64,000 nucleotides of DNA from Mycolicibacterium sphagni (GTDB lineage: Bacteria; Actinomycetota; Actinomycetes; Mycobacteriales; Mycobacteriaceae): the NCBI RefSeq assembly GCF_002250655.1, contig NZ_NOZR01000002.1, positions 186,001 to 250,000 of the forward strand, written 5' to 3'. Below are positions 30,893-40,835 of the stretch, piece by piece. Position 1 is the first letter of the stretch. Every line of letters begins with the position of its first letter. The position numbers and the translations under genes are program-made. Below the pieces are notes generated by a model. It ran no database searches. It was given only the letters and a program-made list of their open reading frames with translations, and was not told where the DNA came from.

Positions 30893-31462
30893 ATGACCAC
30901 TTCCGCGGCCGCACCCCCTGCTGTTCGCAGCCCGATCCCGCTGCGTGAGCGTCGCTACGACTGGTTCTTCATCCTGGTATTCACGATGTTCATCGGGTCC
31001 TCGTTCACCGGCGATATCGTCAACATGGTGGGTCACCCCGATCCGAACTCCAATTTCTTCCTGGCCCGCGTCGTCTACCACGTGTACGCCGACGGCACCG
31101 ATCCGCTGCTGATCGCCAACCCGCGCTTCCTTCAGGTCGGAGCGAGTGTGTCCGCGCTGGTGTTCGGGACCTTCTACGTGTTGCTGGTCTACGCCTTCAT
31201 CAGAGGGCGGGAATGGATCCGCAAGCCGTCGTTCATCTACACCGGAATGGTCGTGCAAACCACCTTCATCGTCGTGATGGTGGGGTTCGCCGGTGATGCG
31301 CGGCTTTTCGAAGCCGTGTGCAACACCGCCTACGACTACACCTTCACCAACACCCCAAAGGCGCTGGCCTACAACCTGCCTTACATCATCGTGCCGATAC
31401 TGCTGACCGCCCGCATGTGGCGGCCGCATCCGTTCACCCGGCTCCGGCCCGCACAAAACTGA
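30893..31462 (+). CDS. EXPERA-domain (TMEM97/emopamil-binding-like) membrane protein
   Basis: 189 residues, four transmembrane helices (about 23-41, 82-103, 113-133, 159-176). The order of motifs matches the eukaryotic TMEM97/sigma-2 EXPERA fold: an aspartate in TM1 (D41, FTGDIVNMV), then YADGTDPLLIANPRF (D70 in DPLL), YAFIRGREWIRKPSFIYTG and NLPYIIVPILLTARM. D41 and D70 align with the two ligand-site aspartates of TMEM97 (D29, D56). Start ATG 30893 lies 8 bases after TACCAT. Probably a sterol/lipid-binding or isomerase-like membrane protein (inference). Confidence 0.75.
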   Translation: MTTSAAAPPAVRSPIPLRERRYDWFFILVFTMFIGSSFTGDIVNMVGHPDPNSNFFLARVVYHVYADGTDPLLIANPRFLQVGASVSALVFGTFYVLLVYAFIRGREWIRKPSFIYTGMVVQTTFIVVMVGFAGDARLFEAVCNTAYDYTFTNTPKALAYNLPYIIVPILLTARMWRPHPFTRLRPAQN

Positions 31463-31498
31463 AGCCACGCAGGGATTTCCCTGCGTGGCTTCAGTTTT
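31455..31498. terminator. Bidirectional intrinsic terminator
   Basis: A perfect 21-base inverted repeat (31455-31475 and 31478-31498) with a two-base loop; the core is CTGAAGCCACGCAGGGA. A-tract on one side and T-tract on the other let it end both the TMEM97-like gene and ilvC. Confidence 0.95.
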
Positions 31499-31507
31499 TG
31501 GAACGTA

Positions 31508-33082
<1,575 letters not shown>

Positions 33083-33083
<1 letters not shown>

Positions 33084-34933
33084 CAGGCTCGACCCTCCTC
33101 GTTGTCGTCGAACAGCGGACGGATGTTGCGGGCGGCCATGATCTCATCGTTGCCACAGCCCGCGGCCACCATCGGCCACACCTGGGCGTCGGCGCCGACG
33201 ATGAAGTCGATCACCACCGGGCGGTCGTTGATAGCGCGCGCCTGGTTGATCACGTCGATAACGTCTTCTTCACGCTCGCAACGTAATCCGACGCATCCGT
33301 ACGCCTCGGCCAGCTTGACGAAGTCCGGGATGCGGCGGCTGTGGGTGGCCAGATCGGTTTGGCTGTACCGCTCCTCGTAGAACAGCGTCTGCCACTGGCG
33401 CACCATGCCGAGGTTGCCGTTGTTGATCAGCGCGACCTTGATCGGCACCCCTTCGACCGCGCAGGTTGCCAGTTCCTGATTGGTCATCTGGAAGCAGCCG
33501 TCACCGTCGATCGCCCACACCTCGGCGTCGGGCCGGGCCATCTTGGCGCCCATAGCGGCCGGGACAGCGAAGCCCATGGTGCCCAGACCACCGGAATTCA
33601 GCCAAGTGCGCGGCTTTTCGTAGGAAACGAACTGCGCCGCCCACATCTGGTGCTGCCCCACACCCGCGACGTAGATGGCGTCCGGTCCGGCGATCCTGCC
33701 CAGCTGCTGGATCACGTACTCCGGGCTGAGGCTGCCGTCGTGCTGCGGGTCGTAGCTCAGCGGATAGGTGGACCGGATGCCGGACAGGTACTCCCACCAG
33801 TTGTCCTGGTTGGCCCGCGGCGTGCCGCCCGTCTTCCGCAAGGACTCCGTCAGTTCGGTTATCGCCAGCTTGACGTCACCCACGATCGGCACGTCGGCGT
33901 TGCGGTTCTTACCGATCTCGGCCGGGTCGATGTCGACGTGGATCACCTTGGCCTCAGGCGCGAAGGAGTCCAGCTTGCCGGTCACCCGGTCGTCGAAGCG
34001 GGCACCCAGGGCGATGAGCAGGTCGCTCTTCTGCAGGGCGGCCACGGCGGCGACGGTGCCGTGCATGCCGGGCATGCCCAGGTTCTGCGGGTGGCTGTCC
34101 GGGAAAGCGCCGCGCGCCATCAGCGTGGTCACCACCGGAATCCCGGTCAGCTCGGCCAGATCCAGCAACTCCTCGGTGGCCTCGCCGCGGATGACCCCGC
34201 CGCCGACGTAGAGCACCGGCTTGCGCGCCGCGGCGATCAGCCGGGCAGCCTCCCGGATCTGACGGCTGTGCGGCTTGGTGTTGGGCTTGTAGCCGGGCAG
34301 GTCGATCTGCGGCGGCCAGGCAAAGGTGCACTGACCCTGCAGGATGTCCTTGGGGATATCAACGAGGACAGCCCCGGGACGGCCGGTGGCAGCGATGTGG
34401 AACGCCTCGGCCATCACCCGGGCGATGTCGTCGCCGTTGCGGACCAGGAAATTGTGCTTGGTGATCGGCATCGTGATGCCGGAGATGTCCGCTTCCTGGA
34501 AGGCGTCGGTGCCGATCAACGCGCGACCGACCTGCCCCGTGATGGCGACCACCGGGATGGAATCCATCTGGGCGTCGGCCAGCGGGGTCACCAAGTTGGT
34601 GGCACCGGGGCCCGATGTGGCCATCATCACGCCGACCTTGCCGGTGGCGTGGGCGTAACCGCTGGCCGCGTGCCCGGCGCCCTGTTCGTGGCGAACCAGG
34701 ACGTGGCGAAGTTTCTGCGAATCGTAGAGCGGGTCGTAGACCGGCAGCACCGCGCCGCCGGGGATCCCGAAGATGGTGTCGACGCCGAGTTCCTCCAGCG
34801 AGCGGACTACCGCCTGGGCGCCCGTGAGCTGCTGTGGGGCGACGCGCTTGGCGGCGGTCGGTGCTGGGGTTTCGGCGGCCGTGGGGGCTGCCGTCGCCGA
34901 TGGCTCGGGTGGTCGCGTCGTAGGTGCGCTCAC
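33083..34933 (-). CDS. ilvB: Acetolactate synthase large (catalytic) subunit
   Basis: 616 residues. ThDP enzyme making acetolactate and acetohydroxybutyrate. Catalytic glutamate in [17 protein letters not shown]; ThDP/Mg motif [18 protein letters not shown]...LINN; FAD region in the middle domain. The first about 37 residues are a Pro/Ala/Thr-rich extension. GTG 34933 has AAAGGA about 8-9 nt ahead; the longer frame upstream overlaps the attenuator and is not coding in this frame. First structural gene of ilvBNC; expression is probably set by the leader at 34984-35149. Confidence 0.97.
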
Positions 34934-34983
34934 GGTGTGGTCCTTTTCCGTACTGTTCGCTGCTGATGATTCTCTCGGGCAAG

Positions 34984-35021
34984 AAAAAACCCCCGTCAGC
35001 CCGGCCGGCTGTACGAGGGTT
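34984..35021 (-). promoter_or_regulatory. Attenuator (intrinsic terminator) of ilvBNC
   Basis: Minus-strand stem AACCCTCGT with ACGGGGGTT, an A/A mismatch, then CAGCC with GGCTG, loop GGCCG, followed by TTTTTT. It lies 18 bases after the leader-peptide stop and 50 bases before ilvB. GCGCGTTGGTGC inside the leader ORF (35076-35065) can pair with GCACCAGCGCGC (35033-35022) immediately in front of it, giving an alternative structure that ribosome position could control. Confidence 0.85.
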
Positions 35022-35039
35022 GCGCGCTGGTGCGTGTGG

Positions 35040-35111
35040 CTATGCCCGGGCGGGGGCAAGCGCGGCACCAACGCGCTGGCCAATTACTACGAGAATTCCG
35101 CCGGACTTCAT
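35040..35111 (-). CDS. ilvB leader peptide
   Basis: A 23-codon ORF beginning [12 protein letters not shown]; codons 6-10 read Ile-Leu-Val-Val-Ile, a run of branched-chain residues, and a further Val and Leu follow. Position directly upstream of a U-tract hairpin and ilvB fits attenuation by branched-chain aminoacyl-tRNA supply, as known for ilv operons in related actinobacteria. TACCGT ends 8 bases before the ATG, so the leader ORF itself seems to be translated from a leaderless or nearly leaderless mRNA. Confidence 0.85.
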   Translation of the reverse strand: MKSGGILVVIGQRVGAALAPARA

Positions 35112-35119
35112 AACCTGCG

Positions 35120-35149
35120 ACGGTAGCCTCCGCACTGGTCAAGCGTCAA
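35120..35149 (-). promoter_or_regulatory. Promoter of ilvBNC
   Basis: TTGACG (35149-35144), 18-base spacer, TACCGT (35125-35120) on the minus strand, 8 bases ahead of the leader-peptide ATG. Confidence 0.65.
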
Positions 35150-35201
35150 ATCCCGGACCGGGCCCGGGCAGTGGCCACGCCGAAGGTGGGAGGATGGCGC
35201 C

Positions 35202-35606
35202 ATGCCCTCGCGTCGCGCACCTGGTCAGTCCACCGCCAAGCCCGTGGTGATCCGGGTGTCGCCGATGGCGCACTTCGCCTCGGGCTTCCTGGCGCTGGGT
35301 CTGTTGGTGATGATCACGATGTTCCCCACCTGGGGTGCGGTCTTCCTGGTACTGCCGGTACTGGCGTCGGCGGCGATCGTGCGACTGCGCACTGTCGCCG
35401 ACCAGGACACGGTGACAGCGCGCACGCTGCTGAGTAGCCGCACGGTCGGCTGGGATGAGGTCGACGGCCTGCGCTTCGAACGCAGTTCGTGGGCGCGGGC
35501 GCAACTGCGGGATGGTTCGGACATGCTGCTGCCCGCGGTCACCTTCGCCATGTTGCCGCTACTGGCCGAGGCCAGCGGCGGCCGGGTGCCCAACCCGTAC
35601 GAATAG
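35202..35606 (+). CDS. cfp6: Small PH-domain membrane protein (Cfp6 family)
   Basis: 134 residues. Two adjacent hydrophobic segments (about 24-42, 44-62) form a hairpin, followed by a PH-like domain (TVTARTLLSSRTVGWDEVDGLRFERSSWARAQLRDGS) and a short tail. Matches the mycobacterial low-molecular-weight antigen Cfp6. Function unknown. GGGAGG precedes the ATG by about 8 bases. Divergent from ilvB. Confidence 0.88.
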   Translation: MPSRRAPGQSTAKPVVIRVSPMAHFASGFLALGLLVMITMFPTWGAVFLVLPVLASAAIVRLRTVADQDTVTARTLLSSRTVGWDEVDGLRFERSSWARAQLRDGSDMLLPAVTFAMLPLLAEASGGRVPNPYE

Positions 35607-35609
35607 GCC

Positions 35610-36443
35610 TCAGGCGAGCGGGTTGTTCCCGTGCAGGAAGATCCACGCAGCGATGCCGCCGCCGATGCCGAGCAGCAGCGCGATGAACGAGCCGACGAAG
35701 GGACGGCGGGCCCAGCCGCGTCCGCCGTCGAAACCGTAGCGACCGGGGCCGACCAGAATCACTGCCGACACGGCGGCGACCAGCACCAACAGGTATTCAA
35801 TGCCGTCCGGACCGAAGACCGCGAGGTAACCGTCCTTGCGCTGGGCCGAGACGATCGTCAGCAGGCTGTTGACCAGGTAGGCCACTCCGCCGGCGGCAGC
35901 CAGCGGAGTGAACAGGCCCAGCACCAGCAGCACACCCACCAGAATCTGGGCACCGGCACCGACGTAGGTCAGCACCCCGGCGTGCTGGTAGCCGGCGTCA
36001 GCCAGGGCGGTCTTGAACCCGTCCAGGCCCTGGCCGCCCCACCAACCGAACGCCTTCTGCAAGCCGTGGCCGATGAACACCGCGCCGACGACGATCCTCA
36101 GCAGGAACAGTCCGAGATCCTGGGTACCTCTGCGGCCCGCGGCCTTGGCTCGCTCCTCGGCGTCGATCGGCTCGATCTCCATCGGCGAGACCTGCGATGG
36201 GGTCGGGTCGACGTGGGGCTGCACGTACGGCAGCGGCTCGGGGTCGTGCAGCAACCCATAGCCGGTTGACGGTGAGGAGCCCGGCAATCCGGAGCCGTAA
36301 TGGGGGATCGTCGTGGTCTCGAAATCGCCACCGTAGGTGGCCGAGGGCAGGTCGTCTTCCGGGTCGACCAACTGGGCCGACGCCGGTCGAACCGAGGAGT
36401 CGTCGGGGCGCTGCCAGTGCGGATCGGGGCCTTGACTCGTCAC
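35610..36443 (-). CDS. DoxX-family membrane protein with long disordered N-terminus
   Basis: 277 residues. Residues 1-110 are Pro/Ser/Asp-rich and unstructured; a DoxX domain of four helices follows (LGLFLLRIVVGAVFIGHGLQKAFGWWGG, YVGAGAQILVGVLLVLGLFTPLAAAGGVAYLVN). In M. tuberculosis the DoxX protein at this position partners superoxide dismutase and a thiosulfate sulfurtransferase in a redox complex; whether that holds here is inference. GTG 36443 lies exactly 7 bases behind TACTCT (leaderless). Convergent to cfp6 with a 3-base gap. Confidence 0.88.
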   Translation of the reverse strand: MTSQGPDPHWQRPDDSSVRPASAQLVDPEDDLPSATYGGDFETTTIPHYGSGLPGSSPSTGYGLLHDPEPLPYVQPHVDPTPSQVSPMEIEPIDAEERAKAAGRRGTQDLGLFLLRIVVGAVFIGHGLQKAFGWWGGQGLDGFKTALADAGYQHAGVLTYVGAGAQILVGVLLVLGLFTPLAAAGGVAYLVNSLLTIVSAQRKDGYLAVFGPDGIEYLLVLVAAVSAVILVGPGRYGFDGGRGWARRPFVGSFIALLLGIGGGIAAWIFLHGNNPLA

Positions 36444-36577
36444 GCAAGTCAGAGTAGGTGCATATCGCCGCAAATCGGGGATTTGAGCGGCGCTTCTAGC
36501 GGTCAATATCGCCTGGATTTCGTCCCGACACGGGCCGTCGTGGCGAACATCGACGCGATATCCGTAACCTGGCGGGC

Positions 36578-37708
36578 ATGCAGGTACGCCGGTCAGTTCG
36601 CGCAGTGCTGTCCGTGCTCGGTGCAGCGACGGTCGTCTTGGGGTCTTCGGCGGGTTGCGCCAAGTTCAACAACGACATCTCGCAGCCCTACACCACCGCC
36701 CCGCAGCTGGCGCCCGGCCCGAGTTCGACGCCGCCGCCACCGCCGCCGTTGCCGCCCAAGCCGTTCCCCAAAGCCTGCCCCGCCCCAGGGGTGATGCAAG
36801 GCTGCCTGGAAAGCACCAGTGGGCTGATCATGGGCCCCGACAGCAAGACCGCCCTGGTGGCCGAACGCACGACCGGCGCGATCAAAGACGTGTCCGTCAG
36901 CGCCGAGCCGAAGATCCACACCGTCATCCCGGTCGACCCCAGCGGCGACGGCGGACTGATGGACATCGTGCTGTCGCCCACCTATTCACAAGACCGGCTG
37001 ATGTACGCCTACATCAGTACGCCGACCGACAACCGGGTGATCCGGGTGGCCGACGGCGACATCCCCAAGCCGATCTTGACCGGGATCCCCAAGGGCGTCA
37101 CCGGCAATACCGGATCGCTGATCTTCACCAGCCCGACGACGTTGGTCGTGCAAACCGGCGATGCCGGCAACCCGGCTCTGGCTGCAGACCCGAAATCGTT
37201 GGCGGGCAAAGTGATTCGCCTCGAACAGCCGACCACGGTCAACCCCGCACCACCCACCACCGCGCTGTCGGGGATGGGGCCGGGCGGCGGCATGTGCATC
37301 GACCCCACGGACAAGTCGCTCTTCATCACCGACCGCACTCCGGCCGGTGACCGCCTGCAACGCATCACGCCGGACGCCAAGACCACCACGGTGTGGACAT
37401 GGCCGGACAAGCCCGGCGTCGCCGGCTGCGCCGCACTGAACGGAACGGTGCTGGTCAATCTGGTCAATTTGAAGCAGACCGTGGCGGTTCGGCTGGCCCA
37501 GGGCACCGGCGCGGTGACCGGCGAGCCCGAGGTGGTACGCCAGGACACCCACGGCCACGCCTGGGCTCTGCAGGTGTCCCCGGACGGAAATATCTGGGGC
37601 GCAACGGTCAACCGCACAGCCGGCGATGCCGAGAAGCTCGACGACGTGGTCTTCCCGCTCTTCCCGCAGGGCGGCGGCTTCCCGCGCAGCAACGCCGACA
37701 ACACCTGA
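36578..37708 (+). CDS. lppZ: Lipoprotein with beta-propeller (sorbosone dehydrogenase-like), LppZ
   Basis: 376 residues. Signal peptide with lipobox-type SAGC (C27), a proline-rich linker (PPPPPPLPPKPFPK), then a six-bladed propeller of the PQQ glucose/sorbosone dehydrogenase type (SGLIMGPDSKTALVAERTTGAI, GDGGLMDIVLSP, SGMGPGGGMCIDPTD, GHAWALQVSPDGNIWG). The catalytic role is unproven; matches mycobacterial LppZ in position. TAACCT ends 7 bases before the ATG. Confidence 0.88.
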   Translation: MQVRRSVRAVLSVLGAATVVLGSSAGCAKFNNDISQPYTTAPQLAPGPSSTPPPPPPLPPKPFPKACPAPGVMQGCLESTSGLIMGPDSKTALVAERTTGAIKDVSVSAEPKIHTVIPVDPSGDGGLMDIVLSPTYSQDRLMYAYISTPTDNRVIRVADGDIPKPILTGIPKGVTGNTGSLIFTSPTTLVVQTGDAGNPALAADPKSLAGKVIRLEQPTTVNPAPPTTALSGMGPGGGMCIDPTDKSLFITDRTPAGDRLQRITPDAKTTTVWTWPDKPGVAGCAALNGTVLVNLVNLKQTVAVRLAQGTGAVTGEPEVVRQDTHGHAWALQVSPDGNIWGATVNRTAGDAEKLDDVVFPLFPQGGGFPRSNADNT

Positions 37709-37811
37709 CGCGAGACCGCCCATCTACCAAATGGGTCTTCGCTGACTGGTCCGCGCCGACAGACATTCGCAGGTGAGAGCCCTGTAGACCACCCCACCTC
37801 TGGTACCGTTT

Positions 37812-37825
37812 ACCAAATATTCGGT
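37812..37825. promoter_or_regulatory. Palindromic candidate operator upstream of tandem TetR
   Basis: ACCAAATATTCGGT is a near-perfect 14-base palindrome (12 of 14 symmetric), 35 bases before the regulator's GTG. A half-like copy TACCAAAT occurs again at about 37726. Likely autoregulatory TetR site. Confidence 0.55.
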
Positions 37826-37860
37826 CAGTCAGGTACGGGAGTCGAGCGTTTGGAGGGGTC

Positions 37861-39183
37861 GTGGCGGGTCCGCAGGTGACTCCGAGGCCGCCCAACCGGC
37901 GCAAGCGCGCCACCGACCGTACCGCCTCGCCGGGGCACGCCTACGACGACGGCACCCGACGGACCGAAATACTGCAGACAGCGGCGTCGATCGTCGCGAC
38001 ATCGGGTCTGCGCACCTCGTTGCAGGAAATCGCCGATGCCGCAGGCATTCTGCCCGGCAGCCTCTATCACCATTTCGATTCCAAGGAAGCGATCCTGGTC
38101 GAGCTGCTCCACCGCTACCACGAGGACCTCGACCGCGTCGCCGACGAAGCACAGAGCAGGCTCAACGATCCGGAGTTTCATCCCGCCTTCGACCAGATCG
38201 CCGATCTGTGCACGGCGATCGCGCGATGCGCCGTGACCCATCGCGCCGCGCTGCAGATGTCGTTTTATGAGGGCCCCAGCTCGAACCACGAACTGACGAC
38301 GCTGGCGGCGCACCGCCCCACCGCGCTGCTGCAGTCCATGCTGGAGACGCTTCGCGCAGCCCGCTGGAGTGGATACCTGCGATCCGATGTCGACCTGACT
38401 GTCCTGGCCGAGCGGATCGTCCAGACGATGCTGCAGGTCGGGCTCGACGTCATGCGGCACACTGCCGGTGCCGACCCGACCGCAATCCTGCTGTGCCGCA
38501 TCCTCCTCGAGGGCCTCGCCGCCGGTGCGCCGACCGACGAACAGCTCGACGCGTCGGCAGCATTCAAGGCCGCCGACGCGGTGGTGCGCTCGTGGACCGA
38601 CGACGCCGACGCCCAACCCGAGGACAAGGCCGCTTACGTCCGCGCCGTCGCGAGGTCGGAATTCGGTAAGAAGGGCTACGAAGTCACGACTGTCCGCGAC
38701 ATCGCCTCGGCCGCCGGCATGGGAACCGGCACCGTGTACCGGCTGATCGGATCCAAAGACCAACTGCTGGCGTCGATCATGCAGTCCTTCGGCGAGAAGG
38801 TCGCGATGGGCTGGTCCGAAGTGCTGCAAACAGACTCCACGGTCATCGAGAAGCTGGACGCGCTCAGCTGGATCAACACCAATGTGATGGACCGATTCGC
38901 CGACGAGTTCCGGATTCAGCTGGCCTGGATGCGGCAGTCTCCCCCGGACACCCCCAACCCTGGATGGTTGTTCACCAAACGGGTTCGGCAGATGAAGAGC
39001 CTTCTCGCCATGGCCATCAAGTCCGGGGAAATCAGCATCGACAGCCCGTCGAATGAGCTCTTGGCACGTGCGGTGATCGGAGTCGGCTGGATCCCCGAGA
39101 GCATCCTTCGCGACCTGGGCACCCGCGCATCGCAGTTGTGTGTGCGCGACACGATGCTTCGCGGAGTCGTCGTCAACCGCTAG
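37861..39183 (+). CDS. Tandem TetR-family regulator (two HTH domains in one chain)
   Basis: 440 residues, twice the usual TetR length. First DNA-binding domain at about 33-82 (ILQTAASIVATSGLRTSLQEIA, GSLYHHFDSKEAIL) with its own ligand-binding helices to about 235; second at about 258-305 (AVARSEFGKKGYEVTTVRDIA, GTVYRLIGSKDQLL) plus another effector region. A single chain therefore carries both halves of a TetR dimer. GGAGGGG precedes the GTG. Followed by a truncated dehydrogenase gene it may have controlled. Confidence 0.9.
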   Translation: MAGPQVTPRPPNRRKRATDRTASPGHAYDDGTRRTEILQTAASIVATSGLRTSLQEIADAAGILPGSLYHHFDSKEAILVELLHRYHEDLDRVADEAQSRLNDPEFHPAFDQIADLCTAIARCAVTHRAALQMSFYEGPSSNHELTTLAAHRPTALLQSMLETLRAARWSGYLRSDVDLTVLAERIVQTMLQVGLDVMRHTAGADPTAILLCRILLEGLAAGAPTDEQLDASAAFKAADAVVRSWTDDADAQPEDKAAYVRAVARSEFGKKGYEVTTVRDIASAAGMGTGTVYRLIGSKDQLLASIMQSFGEKVAMGWSEVLQTDSTVIEKLDALSWINTNVMDRFADEFRIQLAWMRQSPPDTPNPGWLFTKRVRQMKSLLAMAIKSGEISIDSPSNELLARAVIGVGWIPESILRDLGTRASQLCVRDTMLRGVVVNR

Positions 39184-39254
39184 CACGTCGCTCGATAGAA
39201 CAAATATTAGGTTATTCAGCCTGCGCTCCCGGACCGTCGCCTACTCTGGCACCC

Positions 39255-39626
39255 GTGAGCGCTGCCCCCAAGCCGTTGCGAACCGTCGTCTGGTCCACCG
39301 GCGGCGTCGGATCCATCGCGATCGACGCCGTGCGCCACCGCCCCGACCTTGAACTCGTTGGCGTATGGGTGCATTCGCCCGACAAGGTCGGCACGGATGC
39401 CGGCGAGCTGGCCGGCGGGGCGCCGATGGGTCTGACCGCCACCGGCGACGCCGAAGCGCTGATCGCGCTGCCACCGGATTGTGTCGTCTACGCCGCCAGT
39501 GGACCCGACCGGGACGCGGCCACAGTGCCAGATTATGTGCGGCTGCTGGAGTTTCGAAGTCTGCGATCGCCTCGGCGTCAGCGCCATGCCGGCCGCGCGC
39601 CGCGGTTCTGGGCCGACGCACCCTGA
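39255..39626 (+). pseudogene. Truncated dihydrodipicolinate reductase/amine dehydrogenase-like gene
   Basis: The first about 97 residues form a good Rossmann half (TVVWSTGGVGSIAIDAV, DLELVGVWVHSPDKVGTDAGELAG, DCVVYAASGPDRDAATVPDYVRLLE) of the family that normally runs to about 350 residues. After RLLE the frame becomes Arg-rich nonsense (FRSLRSPRRQRHAGR) and stops, and the histidine kinase gene begins its end 4 bases later. The catalytic C-terminal domain is absent. The promoter looks intact (TACTCT exactly 7 bases before the GTG). Reads as the remnant of a deletion. Another frame stays open to 39633 (FEVCDRLGVSAMPAARR), perhaps the far side of the deletion. Confidence 0.75.
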
Positions 39627-39629
39627 CGG

Positions 39630-40835
39630 CTAATCCAGCGGGATGGTCACCCTGACGGTCGTGCCCGATCCCGGGGCTGAGGTGACGGTCAGTGTCCCCC
39701 CGACCAGTTCGGCCCGTTCGGCCATCGACAACATGCCGTAACCGGCCGGGGACGGGGTCCCCGGCGCCGCCTCGAAACCCACGCCGTTGTCGGCCACTTC
39801 CAGCAGCGCCACCCCGTCGCCGACCGCGAACCTGACAGTGGCGACCATGGCGCGGGAGTGCTTCACGACGTTCTGAAGCCCTTCCTGCGCAATGCGATAC
39901 AACGCGACTTCGATGTGCTCGGGCAGTCGCTCGTCGACGAGATCGAGATCGAGATCTACTTCTGGGATCGAGGTGGCCAAGCTGGCCAGTCCACCGGCTA
40001 GCCCGAGGTCGTCGAGCACGGGGGGCCGCAGACCGCCGATCGCTGATCGCGCCTCGGCCAGCGTGAGATCGACCAGATCCCTGGCCTTTTCGAGCTGGAG
40101 CGCGGCCGAGGCCTGATCGGAGGCATCGACTGCGCGTGCGGCGGCATCGAGCCGATAACTCAGCCCCACCAGACGCTGCGAGATGCCGTCGTGGATGTCA
40201 CCGGCCAGCCGGCGGCGTTCGCTCTCCTGCGCGGCGATCACCTGCTCGGCGAAATTCTCGTGCGCGCGTTCACGTGCCGAGAGCTGACGGTGCAGGCGGG
40301 CCTGGTGCAGCGCGCCGGCGATGAGCCGTCCGATGACGGTCAGCAGTTCGATATCGCGGGGCGTGAAGTCCCGACGCTCGATGGTGTGCACGTTGAGTAC
40401 ACCCACCAGGCCGCCCGGCTCGGTTTCCATCGGCACCGACGCCATCGAGGCGAAGTCCTTGCCGCGCAACGCCGCGATCGGCAGATAGCGTGGGTCGGCC
40501 TCCTTGTCGGTGACAATCACCACGGGTTCGCGGTGGCTGGCCACCCATCCGGACACCCCGGATCCCAGCGGCATCCGGATGCGGCCGACCTGTTCGTCGA
40601 ACGGCGGAGTGGCACCGGCCAGTGTCAGTGATCGGTCGGTGTCGTCGAGGACGTGCACGAAACACACGTCGGATGCGGTTGTCGCAGTGATCATCCGGGC
40701 CACCGCGGCGGCCATCGGCTCGACCTCGGGTCCGCTCGACGTCGCGGCGATGATGTCCAGCAGCAGGGCCACTTCCCGGTCGGCGTCGACCAGTCCGTGG
40801 ACGGCGTGCGGACTGACACCCTTGGATCGGCTCAT
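39630..40835 (-). CDS. GAF-domain sensor histidine kinase (NarL-type)
   Basis: 401 residues, no membrane helix, so cytoplasmic. GAF sensor at about 40-180; HisKA_3 dimer/phosphoacceptor helix ERRRLAGDIHDGISQRLVGLSYRL with H215; HATPase domain at about 300-400 (ALYRIAQEGLQNVVKHS, VADNGVGFE, GYGMLSMAERAELVGG). The start overlaps the stop of the upstream response regulator (ATGA), so RR-HK form one operon. The signal is unknown. Confidence 0.93.
   Translation of the reverse strand: MSRSKGVSPHAVHGLVDADREVALLLDIIAATSSGPEVEPMAAAVARMITATTASDVCFVHVLDDTDRSLTLAGATPPFDEQVGRIRMPLGSGVSGWVASHREPVVIVTDKEADPRYLPIAALRGKDFASMASVPMETEPGGLVGVLNVHTIERRDFTPRDIELLTVIGRLIAGALHQARLHRQLSARERAHENFAEQVIAAQESERRRLAGDIHDGISQRLVGLSYRLDAAARAVDASDQASAALQLEKARDLVDLTLAEARSAIGGLRPPVLDDLGLAGGLASLATSIPEVDLDLDLVDERLPEHIEVALYRIAQEGLQNVVKHSRAMVATVRFAVGDGVALLEVADNGVGFEAAPGTPSPAGYGMLSMAERAELVGGTLTVTSAPGSGTTVRVTIPLD

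Noticed and set aside
33341..34966. Open frame of 541 codons opposite ilvB
   Set aside because: Same kind of antisense shadow; ilvB is intact on the minus strand.
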